This document shows, in pieces, positions 47,181 through 58,420 of a stretch of 64,000 nucleotides of DNA. This DNA comes from Erpobdella octoculata (Eukaryota; Annelida; Clitellata; Hirudinida; Erpobdellidae), in assembly GCA_963978895.1 (NCBI GenBank), contig OZ022245.1:26646942-26710941 (forward strand), in the 5' to 3' direction. The translations under genes and the position numbers were made by a program. The notes beneath the pieces were generated by a model. It saw nothing but the letters and a program-made list of their open reading frames with translations. It made no database searches and had not been told where the DNA came from. Numbering within the stretch: the first letter of the stretch is position 1; every line of letters begins with the position of its first letter.

Positions 47181-49750
47181 GACTGAGATAGGAAGAGAAT
47201 GAATAGCGATTGGCAGCTATTAAATCAATAAATCAAGCGACGAGCCGATAATGGAACAAGAAGTTGAAAAATCGCTAGCCGAAAACTGCTAGCCGTTGCT
47301 AAATTACGGCGTCAGGGCTAATGGGAGTAATAGCGATTTTACGAGCTCCGATTTATCTACAGCGAAGCCACGTTGGATCCATATTTCATTCCGTAATTTC
47401 AAGTCGCTCCTCGTAATTCATCCCGTAAGAGCGCTCTACTCTTCGTCCTCCTCCTCCTCCTGTGCCCCCCTACCTCCTCCTGTTCCATCCCCTTCCTCCT
47501 CCCGTGCCCTTCCCGCCATGTTCGGCCCGTCGCTTGGAGGACCCGGCTCCTGCTTCGGCGACGTGATGCGCGCCCGCTCATTGAGCCATCTCGGGGGTTA
47601 TTTATGGGCCTCCGTAAAAAAAGCCGCCAATTAACGGGTCGAACTGTAAACGCCATAAGTCACCAGCGTGGACGGGTTGTTCGTCTGATGAATTGCCTTC
47701 CAATTGATTGAGCGGGTCGTGGAATATCTCACACTCGGGCGGAAGTACCTGCTAGCTATCTCCAGCTAAAAAAAATTACAACCATAAAAGAGATATTTTA
47801 TATTTAAAACATCCCAACGCAATGCTACGATCTCTCTTTATTCCTTGAGAAATATCTTGACCCATCGTCATCATGATAACCATAAACATCATCATCATCA
47901 TCAACACCATCATCATCATCACTATTACTATAGCTATAAGCCTGTTTGTTACACCTTTAAAATGAGAAGTTTTTGTGAGTTATATACATAAATATATCAT
48001 TACGTCATTATCTCGTCGGGAAAATTCCAGAGAAACTTTTCTTTCCTAAAGAAAATCGAGAGTCTCATTAGTGGATGGTGTGCACTGCAATTAATTCCTT
48101 GCATCTCCCCCCCATTAGCGTTGACCCTCTTATCACCATGGCGCACCGGGCTCAGTCGGCTGGCTAGCCGTCGCTGGGTCGTAGCCAGTAGCGTTTGTGG
48201 CATGTCGATTACTTAACAGGGGGCTGATCAAATGTTGAAGTAGATCTTTGTAACAAATATTAGGAGAGACAGATACCTGGTCGGGTATCTTGAATGTTTT
48301 GAGTACCTTTTTGAAAGTCTTTAGTCTTCTTAGCTGCGTATTTCACGACAAATAATTGCAATCAGTAGAAAGAGGTATTTTCTTTCCTGGCAAAGATCAA
48401 AATTCAGTCTGATTTTTTCATTTCCATCCTTCATCCATGCTGGAGACTTGGTCAATCAACGCAACGAGGCGTCGTGGTTATTTAGAGACGTAACTTTTTG
48501 AAGGGGGAGATAGTTCACCCCGGCCCGGTTACCAGCAATTTTTCCAGACGATGTTTGTAGGCCCTATTTTCCAGTAACTGCAAACGAACAGATTGAGCTC
48601 GGCTAAAAATAGATATTAATGAAAAAAAATTAACCAAAAACAGCCCGAAACTATTATCGTTTATCGGCAAAAGCATTTGCCACGCATGACATAGCGGCCG
48701 ATGGCGTTCGATCGCGCTTGACGCTCCGGTGGTCGCGCTGAGTGCTGATTCATGTTGTTTACGTGCAGAGGTGTCGATAGCACCTCGCAGATGTCAATGG
48801 GAACTCGTGTGTTGATGGAAATAAGCCACCTATAATTACTCCACTTTAGCAGGGTCGGCTGGTTAATTGCCGTGCGCGGTGCGTTTGTTTCCGCGCGGCA
48901 CGCTTCCATGCTGATGGCGTACGTACTGTTGCACTGCCATAACGGGCCCCCCGATCTCCCGATCGTAACCATGTCTGCAGATCCCCCATTTACACTCCCT
49001 TCCGTCCCGCTCCAATCCCCGACGGTCGAGTGTCGTTGATGGGGAGGGGACGCATGTGTGATGTCGACTGCTAATGTGACTCTTACTTCGGGGGAATAAT
49101 TAGCGAAATAGGAGTTTTAACAACTCCTATTTCACGGGCCCATTTATCTGCTGGCTTGTTCCCCTCCCCCCTTTCCAACTGTCGGAGAAAGTTGAAGAAG
49201 AAAGCGAAGCGGTTTGCCAACAACCGCTTGTATTGGTATCTTTCAATTTCTTCTTCAGACGGCTCAATCCAGTCTTGATCTCTCGGCAAACAACCTTTTC
49301 CTTTCTCAGTTTTTTCCACTTTTTCGGCCAAACAGCCATCCAGCTGCTATGCGCGCGCTGCTGTTTCATTCTGGTAGATAATAAACACCAATTATCGTAC
49401 GACGTTTGATATATCGTTTCGTCGAATTCTTTGTTTTAATATTTATTATCGCTCGACGACTACCCGCTGTCGCCGCCCGCCCGCCCGCGCTCGTAGCCGG
49501 CTGAGCTTTCCGGTTGTACGGCTACCGCGACTATCGGTCGCGCCGTCGCGCATTTTTCTACCGGAGTATCGTTCATTCTTGTATCCTCTCCGTGGGTATT
49601 GCCGGATCGGAATTTAAAAACTGACTCTACCTGATTGTTCACTAATGTTGCTGTTGGTGTTGATATTGTTGTCGCTTATGTCCGTAATGCTACGTATATG
49701 GATCACGATGCTGCTGTTGTTGATGGTGTTGAGGTTTCTGTTGAATCAAC
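47181..49750 (+). other. Meis intron 8, GC-richer non-repetitive island
   Basis: Mostly unique and free of simple repeats except (CAT)n at 47886-47925. It includes GTTATTTATGG near 47600 and a perfect 12-bp hairpin at 49105-49133. A minus-strand frame of 82 codons (49083-49331) has a protein-like composition but no recognised domain. Confidence 0.4.
49105..49133. other. Perfect hairpin, 12-bp stem and 5-base loop
   Basis: GAAATAGGAGTT and AACTCCTATTTC flank TTAAC. No T-run follows, and no element ends are visible. Confidence 0.8.
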
Positions 49751-49835
49751 GTTGTTGTTCACGCTGAAAATGTTGTTGTTCACGCTGAAAATGTTGTTGT
49801 TCATGTTGAAAATGTTGTTGTTCATGCTGAAAATG
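49742..49835. repeat. 21-bp minisatellite, about 4.5 copies
   Basis: Units like TTGTTGTTCACGCTGAAAATG, whose seven-codon period keeps a frame open on both strands. Confidence 0.9.
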
Positions 49836-50094
49836 ATGATGATTATGTTGACGATGTTTTTGATGAGGCTGCCAGTGTTGGTGGTCGAGTTACGATTGGT
49901 CTGTCTCGGTGATCCTTCTTGCGTCACCAGCGGTCGAAAACATTGAAACCATGATGGGAACAACAACGGGACATAACAAAGGATGAATTTCGTTCTTTTC
50001 GAGCCCAAATTCAGGTCCGACAGTTGCCTTTCATCATCGTTACAGCTCACATAAAGGCATATTCCATGCATGAATACATACAAACATACACATT

Positions 50095-50275
50095 TATACA
50101 TACATACATGCATACATACATACATACATACATACATACACACACATACATACATACATACATACATACATACATACATACATACATACATACACACACA
50201 CATACATACATACATACATACATACATACATACATACATACATACATACATACATACATACATACACACACATAA
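50095..50275. repeat. (ATAC)n tetranucleotide microsatellite
   Basis: About 180 bp with ACACAC inserts at three places. Confidence 0.97.
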
Positions 50276-51088
50276 ATGCATACATACACACGTTTAGTCG
50301 CTTTTCCATCGAATCTGGCCGTGCTAATCAAAGCCAATCAATGTTGCTATTATCTGATTATTTTTCAAATGGCGCTTTCATTAATCAGACCTGTTTATGG
50401 AAAAGTAAATTAATCCATCAACAACTCGCTTGCCTACCCGTTGCGTTGCGTTGCGTTTTTTTACACTTTACGCAGATAGGTGTACCTACGCAAACGCAAT
50501 CATTTCCGTGCGCGGCACCTTGTCGTATTTTCGACGATTTTTTGATGACAATTCTTCGCCACCGTCAAGCGTCATCAGTGACGGGGAACGTGGCATTAGC
50601 AAAATAGCGACACACTTCCGTAACGTTAATATGTGAAGCGTATGTACGTATACGTGGCGGTATATATAATGGTATTATTACGCAAGTGCGCTGACGATAC
50701 AACGGCGTATATACGGCTCTCGCTTAATGGAAGGGGTTTTTAAAGACATTAATGCAATTTAAATGCTTTTATTGGTCGCTAGGTGGCGCTGGAGAAGTAG
50801 TTATGAAAAAATTACATTAAAGCAAGTTTTAAATTGAAATCTTTCCATTAGTGGCCATCCATATCAGCATCATCATCATCATCGCCATCATCGTTGTTAT
50901 CGTCATCTAGAATGTTTATGTTTATGTTTGTTTATGTTATGTTGACTGTTTTTTTTACAAACGTGGGGTGGTCTGTCTTTGTGGCCAGAAGAAAATGGAC
51001 GCTAGTTGACAGTGAAAGTTTCGAAATTAATCAGTCAAGATTTAGGACTGGTTTTCTTGGCCGATGGCGATTTAGACAGCCGAAGACA

Positions 51089-51200
51089 GCCGTAGCCGTA
51101 GCAGTAGCCGTCGTGGTAGCCGTAGCAGTAGCCATAGTGGTAGCCGTAGCAGTAGCCGTAGTGGTAGCCGTAGCAGTAGCCAAAGTGGTAGCCGTAGCTT
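51089..51200. repeat. 24-bp minisatellite encoding Ser-Arg repeats in one frame
   Basis: About four and a half copies of AGCCGTAGCAGTAGCCGTAG plus TGGT. One plus frame reads SRSSSRSG repeats, another AVAVAVVV. The SR frame is closed by TAG just upstream and has no ATG, so it is not called coding. Confidence 0.9.
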
Positions 51201-51632
51201 GCAGAACCGGGATTTTGTGTCTTGTCGGATCTCGTATTTCAACACGATCGACTATCGGATAACCATCGCATCATCATCATCATCATCATCATCTCATCCT
51301 CGGCTGCACTCTTAGCGTTTGCTCATTCTTGGTGACGATCCATCATCGTTGTTGTCACATTAAGTAGGAACTCACAAAAAGCCATTAAACTGTTAACAGC
51401 TGAGTGAAAGATCTTTATGTGATCTTTGAAAGTTTTCCCGCGCGTATCCTACTCTCGGCTTAACAGAGCGGAGCGGAGCGGATTGGAGCGGAGCGGATGG
51501 CTGGGAGGTATATTGAATTCGATAAGGTTCGATTTTTGCAACGTTGCGCTGCGCAAATTTGAAGAAGAAAAAACGCACTCAAATATTACGACGTTATACT
51601 CTCTGAGTCATCAGGTTACCGAAAATTATTCC

Positions 51633-51793
51633 AATTTAATCAGCTGATTATTAATTTAATCAGCTGATTATTAATTTAATCAGCTGATTATTAATTTAAT
51701 CAGCTGATTATTAATTTAATCAGCTGATTATTAATTTAATCAGCTGATTATTAATTTAATCAGCTGATTATTAATTTAATCAGCTGATTATTA
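51633..51793. repeat. Palindromic 20-bp repeat, eight perfect copies
   Basis: Unit CAGCTGATTATTAATTTAAT starts at 51641 and every 20 bp to 51781, without a single mismatch; the last copy is partial. Each unit centres on the 14-bp palindrome TAATCAGCTGATTA, an E-box (CAGCTG) inside TAAT half-sites. It ends 136 bp before exon 9. Confidence 0.97.
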
Positions 51794-51929
51794 TGGAAAT
51801 TACGTTAACTTTACTGATACACTCGCATTCTTCGGTATCGCCCGTCAGTATAATTCAATTTTTAATCTTAGAAATTGTTATTATTTTAAAATTCTAAATT
51901 GCCTTTCATTGCTTTCGTTTTCCTTTCAG

Positions 51930-52006
51930 CATCCGTATCCTTCGGAGGAGCAGAAGAAGGACTTGGCGGATCAGACGGGACTGACCATGTCGCAAGTCAA
52001 CAACTG
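51930..52006 (+). CDS. Meis: Meis exon 9 (homeodomain, middle)
   Basis: Codes residues 392-416 plus two bases of Trp417. [20 protein letters not shown] and SQVNNW cover the TALE loop, helix 2 and the start of helix 3. HPYP is the three-residue-insertion signature region. The acceptor is TTTTCCTTTCAG and the donor aactg|GTGAGC. The usual Meis sequence here reads KKQLAQDTGLTILQVNNW. Changes are Q to D, QD to DQ and IL to MS. The invariant W48 and the contact residues in exon 10 are kept, so DNA binding should persist. Confidence 0.98.
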
Positions 52007-52010
52007 GTGA

Positions 52011-52250
52011 GCGTGATTCTGTAATCTTGTAAAAGTGTAATTTTGTAGTCTTGTAAAAGTGTGATTCTGTAATCTTGTAAAAGTGTGATTTTGTAGTCTT
52101 GTGAAAGTGTGATTCTGTAATCTTGTAAAAGTGTAATTTTGTAGTCTTGTAAAAGTGTGATTCTGTAATCTTGTAAAAGTGTGATTTTGTAGTCTTGTGA
52201 AAGTGTGATTCTGTAATCTTGTAAAAGTGTGATTTTGTAATCTCTTGTAA
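52011..52250. repeat. 24-bp tandem repeat directly after the exon 9 donor
   Basis: GTAATCTTG or GTAGTCTTG recurs at 52021 and every 24 bp to 52237, ten times. Two subtypes alternate, giving a 48-bp higher-order unit. Each copy contains TTGTAAAAGTGT or TTGTGAAAGTGT. Confidence 0.95.
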
Positions 52251-52774
52251 TTCGCAAAAATTGTAAACTCGTGTCAAGTAAATTTGTAACTTTGTAGTCT
52301 TATGTCACGACGCTCAGTACTTAATAACCATCACAAATGTCTCATGTCTCCCAATGTGCGGTGACTGGTGACCATCAAGCATTACATATTACACTAAAGT
52401 TTTACAGTTACTCAGTCTACATAGCAGTCGTGTAATACTTTACTTCTTTACAGTTTACACATAGTAATACGGTCTTCATAACTTAAAATCAAGCATTTTA
52501 CCACGTACCGTATATCGGTCGCATTGGGGGGTGGGGCGGGCTTCTTTATATTTAAAATATAAGCCCCGGGACCCCACTTGCTGGTGGTGGTCATTGTGGA
52601 GTATCATCACTCTGTTCTATTTCTTTGCTTCTTCTACGGTCACAATAAATCAGTATATTTCTCGAGAAGGAATTTCGTATTGCTTCTTGTTGTATGTATA
52701 GTCTTTATTAAAGCAATCTCACTCACTTTCGCCCCCTTTATTTACTCTCCCACATATTAACTCCCTCGCTTATT

Positions 52775-52934
52775 CACTCACTCACTCACTCACTCACTCA
52801 CTCACTCACTCACTCACTCACTCACTCACTCACTCACTCACTCACTCACTCACTCACTCACTCACTCACTCACTCACTCACTCACTCATTCATTCATTCA
52901 TTCATTCATTCATTCATTCATTCATTCATTCATT
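52775..52934. repeat. (CACT)n then (CATT)n microsatellite
   Basis: CACT until about 52886, then CATT. A second short CATT block lies at 53588-53613. Confidence 0.97.
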
Positions 52935-54269
52935 TTTTCACTCATTCATTCATTCATTCATTCATTTGTTCACTCATTCCTTCACCTTTTCAAGCATTCA
53001 TTAGTTTGCTCACCTAGTCGTCCATTCATTTACTCACCCCATAACCCACCCACTAACTCCCCCACCTATTCACCCACTCATTCATCTACTAAAACTCACT
53101 CACTCACTCATCTACTCGCTCACTTTTTCATCCATCTTCTCACTCCTTCACCTACTTACTCACTCCCACATCCATCTACTCACCTACTTACTCCCTCTAT
53201 CACTCGCTCGCCCACTCATTTATCTACCCACCCTTTCATTCATTCATTCATTTGTTTCACCTCACCCTACCTTTCCATTCCTCCGCCCCGCCTTTCTATC
53301 CCTCCACCCCACCTTTCCACCCCTCCACCCCACTTTTCCACCCCTCCACCACCCACGCAGGCGTACTTCCTGTTTTATTGTTCTTTAACAACTTCGTTAA
53401 TGGTCTTTTAATTTTAATGTCCCTAACTGCCGAGCTCGGTTTTTGTGCGTTTGACCTCGTTTGTGCATGCGCATGTGCGTGTGTTTGTGTTGGTGTGCGT
53501 GCGTGCGTGTTCATGTTCGTGTGTGTCCGTGTTTTAGAGGGTGAACCAGCGAACAAATGAAAGAACATGCGCTATAAAAACCACGTGTTCATTCATTCAT
53601 TCATTCATTCATTCTTTCTTTCGCTCTTTCTCCCACGTGGGAAAAATACGACTTCATATTTCGACCCTTGTAGTCCTGGGCGCGCTCCCTCCAGATCTCC
53701 AACGTTTGGCGTTTAACGGCACGATTAGCACTCGTTAGGAGAAGCGAATGCGACGATTTACAGCAAAGACTTTAAAAAGTAAAAAAAAGAAGAAGAATAG
53801 CCACCCAAGTCGTAGTTGGGAGTCCAATGGTAGTGCCAGGCGCCATCTTGGCGTAATGTTGTTCACTAAAGAGCCGCGGATGTCTGCCTGTCTGTCTGTC
53901 TGCATGTTTAACGGAAAGGGTTTTTGTTTGTTTGCTGTGTTGTTCAGTCAGGTTATTACTTGGTTCATCTGCCCCTGACCTTGTCACATTCTGAAAGTTG
54001 TCGCTATGACGTGCATGGGGGGGGGGGAGGGGGGTGGGCTTGCCTCGGTACGGATGCGAACGGAAATAAATTGCTCCGCTTGGCCTAGATGTGTGACAGC
54101 GCGTGGGTGGCGACAATAAATCACAGTCAATCTAGTCGTGTGACGTCGATGACTCAGCATGCGGAATGATGACGCAATCGATGACGTCGATGACACCCTA
54201 TTAGTGGATTGGTGGGCTGCAACGATCAGGCTATGATGGTGACGGTGGTTGTGGTTATGGTGGTGGTGA

Positions 54270-54345
54270 TGATGATGATGATGGCGGTGATAATGCTGAT
54301 CGTCGTTGTAGCTGTGACGATGATGATGATGGTAATGGTGATAAT
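54270..54345. repeat. (GAT)n-like tract
   Basis: Interrupted GATGATGAT. Confidence 0.85.
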
Positions 54346-55299
54346 GGGAATAATGATGATGGGGCTACTTAAAATAACGACCTCCGTACTGTCAGTAGCG
54401 ATGACGGGTCATTAAGCCCTCACCCCCCCCCCTACCGCCGCACGACAGCCAATAAGAATGAAGTAATTTCGGGGTTATTTGAAATATGACACCCACCCAC
54501 CTACGGTCCGTGCGTGCGTGCGTGGTTGAACACTTTTTTGTCTGCACTGCGCGTGTGCTTCGTAGTTCAAAGGTCATTTTTGTGTTTCATTTGTGGGAGG
54601 GGCTGGGTTTGCCCCGGGCGCGACATTCGATAGTTCCATATTCACTTTAGCGATTTTCTTGGTAGCCTTTTAAGTTTTTTTTTTTCAAAAAATTTAATTC
54701 TAATTATGGTCATTAAAAAAAAGGGAATTCTACATACGAATTTTTGTAGTGATATTATGGTGAGGGGGTGCATTCCCCCTGCATATCCCCCTGCATACCC
54801 CCTGGATCTTCCCGGCTCTTGGTTAGACAAACCAATTACATGCCTAAAATTAGATTTTTCGTTGAATTAAGTCAGAATTTTACAGAAATCATCAGCATTC
54901 ACTAAACTTGGTAATGCTTCAACTCAAGTTGAGAAATTCTGACGAATGGCAGATCAGACTTGTAGAAAAGAAAAGAAAGAAAAGTTCTGGCACGAAACAG
55001 CCTAGCTAGCCTGTAAGTAGACAGCTCAGGGGGTCAGAGTTCATGACCTGGATTTTGACATTCACTTGTGTTCGTTTAATAATAAAAGCGTCATTGTTTC
55101 GTTCGTGCGGCAATTATTCTGTCAAATTTGCCGCCGTCGTTTTATTATGACGTTGATCAATCCATCAGTCCGTATGGTGCTCATCTTATCCATCCGTCAG
55201 TCCGTATGGTGCTCATCTTATCCATCCGTCAGTCTATTTTCTCTATCTACCACTCTATTTTATCCATCCATTCATTCAACCGTGTGTCCATCGGTCCAA

Positions 55300-55365
55300 C
55301 CATCCATCCAACCATCCATCCATCCATCCATCCATCCATCCATCCATATCCATCCATCCATCTAT
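55300..55365. repeat. (CCAT)n microsatellite
   Basis: About 16 copies of CCAT or variants. Two 33-bp copies of GTCCGTATGGTGCTCATCTT plus ATCCATCC lie upstream at 55168-55230. Confidence 0.93.
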
Positions 55366-56079
55366 CGGTCCACTCAAACCTTTTATACGCACATGGGTCG
55401 CTTGTTTTTCTTCTAGCCAATCAATCTTCGTCCAATTATAGGGATGTGCTGATGTCGACAAAGTGTAACAAAACAACTTGAAATATATGCGGATTAAGTG
55501 AATTTGACAATTTTTTAATCGGTTTTCGGGCTCGGATATCAAAGAATGTTACATAATCTAGAATCGATTGCTCTCTAAAAACAGCTTCGAGCGGCTAGCA
55601 TTGAATGTTCCACCATTTATTTGTTGTTTCACTAAAACCAATAAATTTTTAAAACAATAAAAATAATAAGGGTAATAATAAAATTAATAATAATATTACT
55701 ATTTTTTGTGTTAAATTATGGGTTTTAATTTTACCAGCTGTCTGTATGCAACATAAATAACCGGTTCCTCATATCGGTTCATAAAACGGGACCGGTCGAA
55801 CCGGCCATCGCGTTATTGGCCAATTCTGACCCGTAAAGCTCCGTTATTAGTGTTGTCGCAGCGAGAACGCGATGATCGGAAGAAATATTTCGGCAGGACG
55901 ACTACGATGTTTAATAAGATCGCGCGGAGAATTATGGCTGACCGCTCATTCAGTCAGTCGCTCTCTTGTAGTTGATGCGCTTCATCGGAAGCCACGTGTA
56001 GTCGTCGGCTGATCGCCGGCCATCCTGGCGCTGTAACTGTTTATCACTGGATATCTCTGTATATGCCTGCCTCTCTTTC

Positions 56080-56241
56080 TATGTGTGTATGTTTCTCTCT
56101 GTGTATGTTTCCCTCTCTCTGTGTATGTTTATGTTTCCCTCTCTCTGGGTATGTTTCCCTCTCTCTCTGTATGTTTCCCTCTCTCTGGGTATGTTTCCCT
56201 CTCTCTGTGTATGTTTCCATCTCTCTGTGTATGTTTCTCTT
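56080..56241. repeat. ~22-bp pyrimidine-rich minisatellite
   Basis: About seven copies of TATGTTTCCCTCTCTCTGTG and variants. Confidence 0.9.
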
Positions 56242-56982
56242 TCTTCCTCTCCCTATCTTTCTCTCTGCATGTCTCCGTCTCCCCCCTCCTCTCTCCTTTT
56301 GATGAACGCAAGCCCACGTGCGTGTCCGATCCGGGCACATCGGCCAGTATATTTCAAAATATAATTCATTTCCAACTTTATTAAGACTCGTCCTCCTTGG
56401 ATACGGACAATTTTTTTCTCCTGACAAGCCTGAAATGAGCATCCTGATGAATTATCGGCCGCTCCGAGCGTACGCTGGCTCGGCTCGTCGTCCGACGGAT
56501 GCGCCCCGCGGCCACACCGCTCAGCAGTAGGGTAGCAGTGGGGGGAGGAGAGAGGGGGCGATCGTCCTGCTTTTTAAATTCTTTAAACTCTTTCTAAAAC
56601 TCCGCGTGGCAGGAACAAATTTGGCTCGCGACTGGGGCCATGTTTCAAATTTATTTCCCGGAGATTTCTTTTTCCATTTTTTTTTCTTTCTAGTCCGCAT
56701 TCGATCAGTCCCTTCCTCTCTCTCTCTCTCTCTCTCCCTCCCACTCTTTCTTCCCTCTCTCTCCCTCTCTCTTACCATCCCCCGCCCCTTTTAACCGGAC
56801 CATTTGTCCACGTCCACTTGTTTATTTATGCCCGCTCTCTCCTCGAGTCTGCGTTGCGTTGCGCGTGCGTTTGTTCAGAGCGGAGGCGCGGATGCGATGA
56901 TTCACTTGCGGTCCTTCAGAGCGGCAACGTCGGTTTGTTGTTATATTTGTTATTGTTTTTATTTTTATTTTTATTATTATTT

Positions 56983-57021
56983 TTATTATTATTATTGATG
57001 ATGATGATGATGATGATGATG
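56983..57021. repeat. (ATT)n/(GAT)n tract
   Basis: Short ATT units followed by GATGAT. Confidence 0.9.
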
Positions 57022-57287
57022 AAAATGTTTTTCTTTCTCATCTCTGTAATGTTCAGGTTATCGACCGTCTCTATTCTCTCTATTATAGTCTCACATGAGA
57101 CAAGAATGTAAAAAGGGGGGTGGGGGGGCCCGTCACTTTCGATTTCCCATTTGGAGACGTCTTTCGAATGCTGCCACGAGGGCCGACTGGTGTGTTTCAA
57201 TTCGTCTCTTCTTTTTTCCCTCCTCCTCCTCCGCTATCCCCTCTCACTCCTGTGCGTTTCCCGCTTTTTTAATGCACGTGTGTGCTT

Positions 57288-57394
57288 GTGCGTGTGTGTG
57301 TTGGTGTGTGTGTGTGTGTGTGTGTTGGTGTGTGTGTGTGTGTGTGTTGGTGTGTGTGTGTGTGTGTGTGTTGGTGTGTGTGTGTGTGTGTGTC
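57288..57394. repeat. (GT)n microsatellite with regular GTTGGT interruptions
   Basis: GT blocks of about 18-24 bp are separated four times by TTGG, forming a ~24-28-bp higher-order unit. Confidence 0.95.
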
Positions 57395-57565
57395 TGACAG
57401 GAGAAAAATCGTAGCCATGAAATACGATCGTGTTTTCTCGCCGGCGACATGAATGCCACTTCCGCTATGAAAGCGCTAATTCGACCCCTGTCGTGCTCCG
57501 TAATCGGTAATAAACGCAGCCATCCCACTTCTTTCTGTCTCTTTCTCTTTCTCTCCCCCCTCTCG

Positions 57566-57570
<5 letters not shown>

Positions 57571-57641
<71 letters not shown>
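57571..57641. repeat. (CT)n microsatellite
   Basis: About 70 bp of CT. Confidence 0.97.
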
Positions 57642-57642
<1 letters not shown>

Positions 57643-57663
57643 GTCACTATCATTCATTACATT

Positions 57664-57830
57664 ACTATCGTTATCATCATCAAAATTGTTATCATCATCA
57701 CTATCATTATCAACATCCTTATCTTTACATTACTATAATTATCATCATCACTATAATTATTATCATCATCATCATCATCATCATTATCATGGTCATCATC
57801 ATCATTATCATCGTCATCATCATCATCATC
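57664..57830. repeat. (CAT)n-type tract
   Basis: Interrupted CATCAT with TTATCA and ACTAT variants. Confidence 0.93.
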
Positions 57831-57979
57831 TTCGTCCTTCTCGCGGTCTCCGTCTCAGCGGCTTGACCGGCTAGTTTATTATAGTCCGCTCGGATGTGAG
57901 AGCGCAAGAATTTAGCAGTAATTCACCGGCCACAAGTCATATCGAATCGGACATTCGTTCGTCCGCTTACTCACGCTCT

Positions 57980-58017
57980 CATTTATTTATTTATATATTT
58001 ATTTATTTATTTATTTG
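57980..58017. repeat. (TTTA)n microsatellite
   Basis: About nine copies of TTTA. Confidence 0.93.
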
Positions 58018-58103
58018 TTTGATCGGGGAGATAATTTATAAAATGTAAACAAAACTTTACACAACAACATCGGAATCGTTGTCACGTGATCGTCATCTTT
58101 ACC

Positions 58104-58177
58104 ACCACCACCATCCTCGTTATCATCATCATCAACAACAACATCATCATCGTTGTCATCACCATCATCATCATTAA

Positions 58178-58210
<33 letters not shown>

Positions 58211-58420
58211 TACTTTCACCAGCGCTATTATATCCATTTATCACTGCTGGACGATGACGTCGTTATTACTACAGCACATCTCCATTATTTCTGCCACCAT
58301 ACATCATCGTCATCATCATCATGGGCATCATCATAGTCATCATCATCGTCATCATCATTGTCATCATCATCATCGTCATCATCATCATCATCATCATCAT
58401 CGTCATCATTATCATAACCA
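58104..58420. repeat. Two (CAT)n blocks
   Basis: CAT blocks at 58104-58214 and 58301-58420 separated by about 85 bp of unique sequence. Confidence 0.94.

Larger units (their letters stand above)
44675..51929 (+). other. Meis intron 8
   Basis: About 7.25 kb. The first 2.5 kb have CAT, CT and GA tracts. Positions 46500-49700 are GC-richer and mostly non-repetitive apart from a (GA)n and a (CAT)n tract. It ends with the (ATAC)n tract, a 24-bp repeat, (GGAGC) motifs and the palindromic 20-bp array. No exon supported. Confidence 0.7.

Noticed and set aside
48661..48972. 103-codon minus-strand frame in a GC-richer island
   Set aside because: No motif, no splice or start evidence; length is possible by chance in GC-rich DNA.
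49083..49331. 82-codon minus-strand frame with mixed, protein-like composition
   Set aside because: No recognised domain, lies in a Meis intron, and its end overlaps a perfect hairpin. It could be a transposon scrap; not enough to call a gene.
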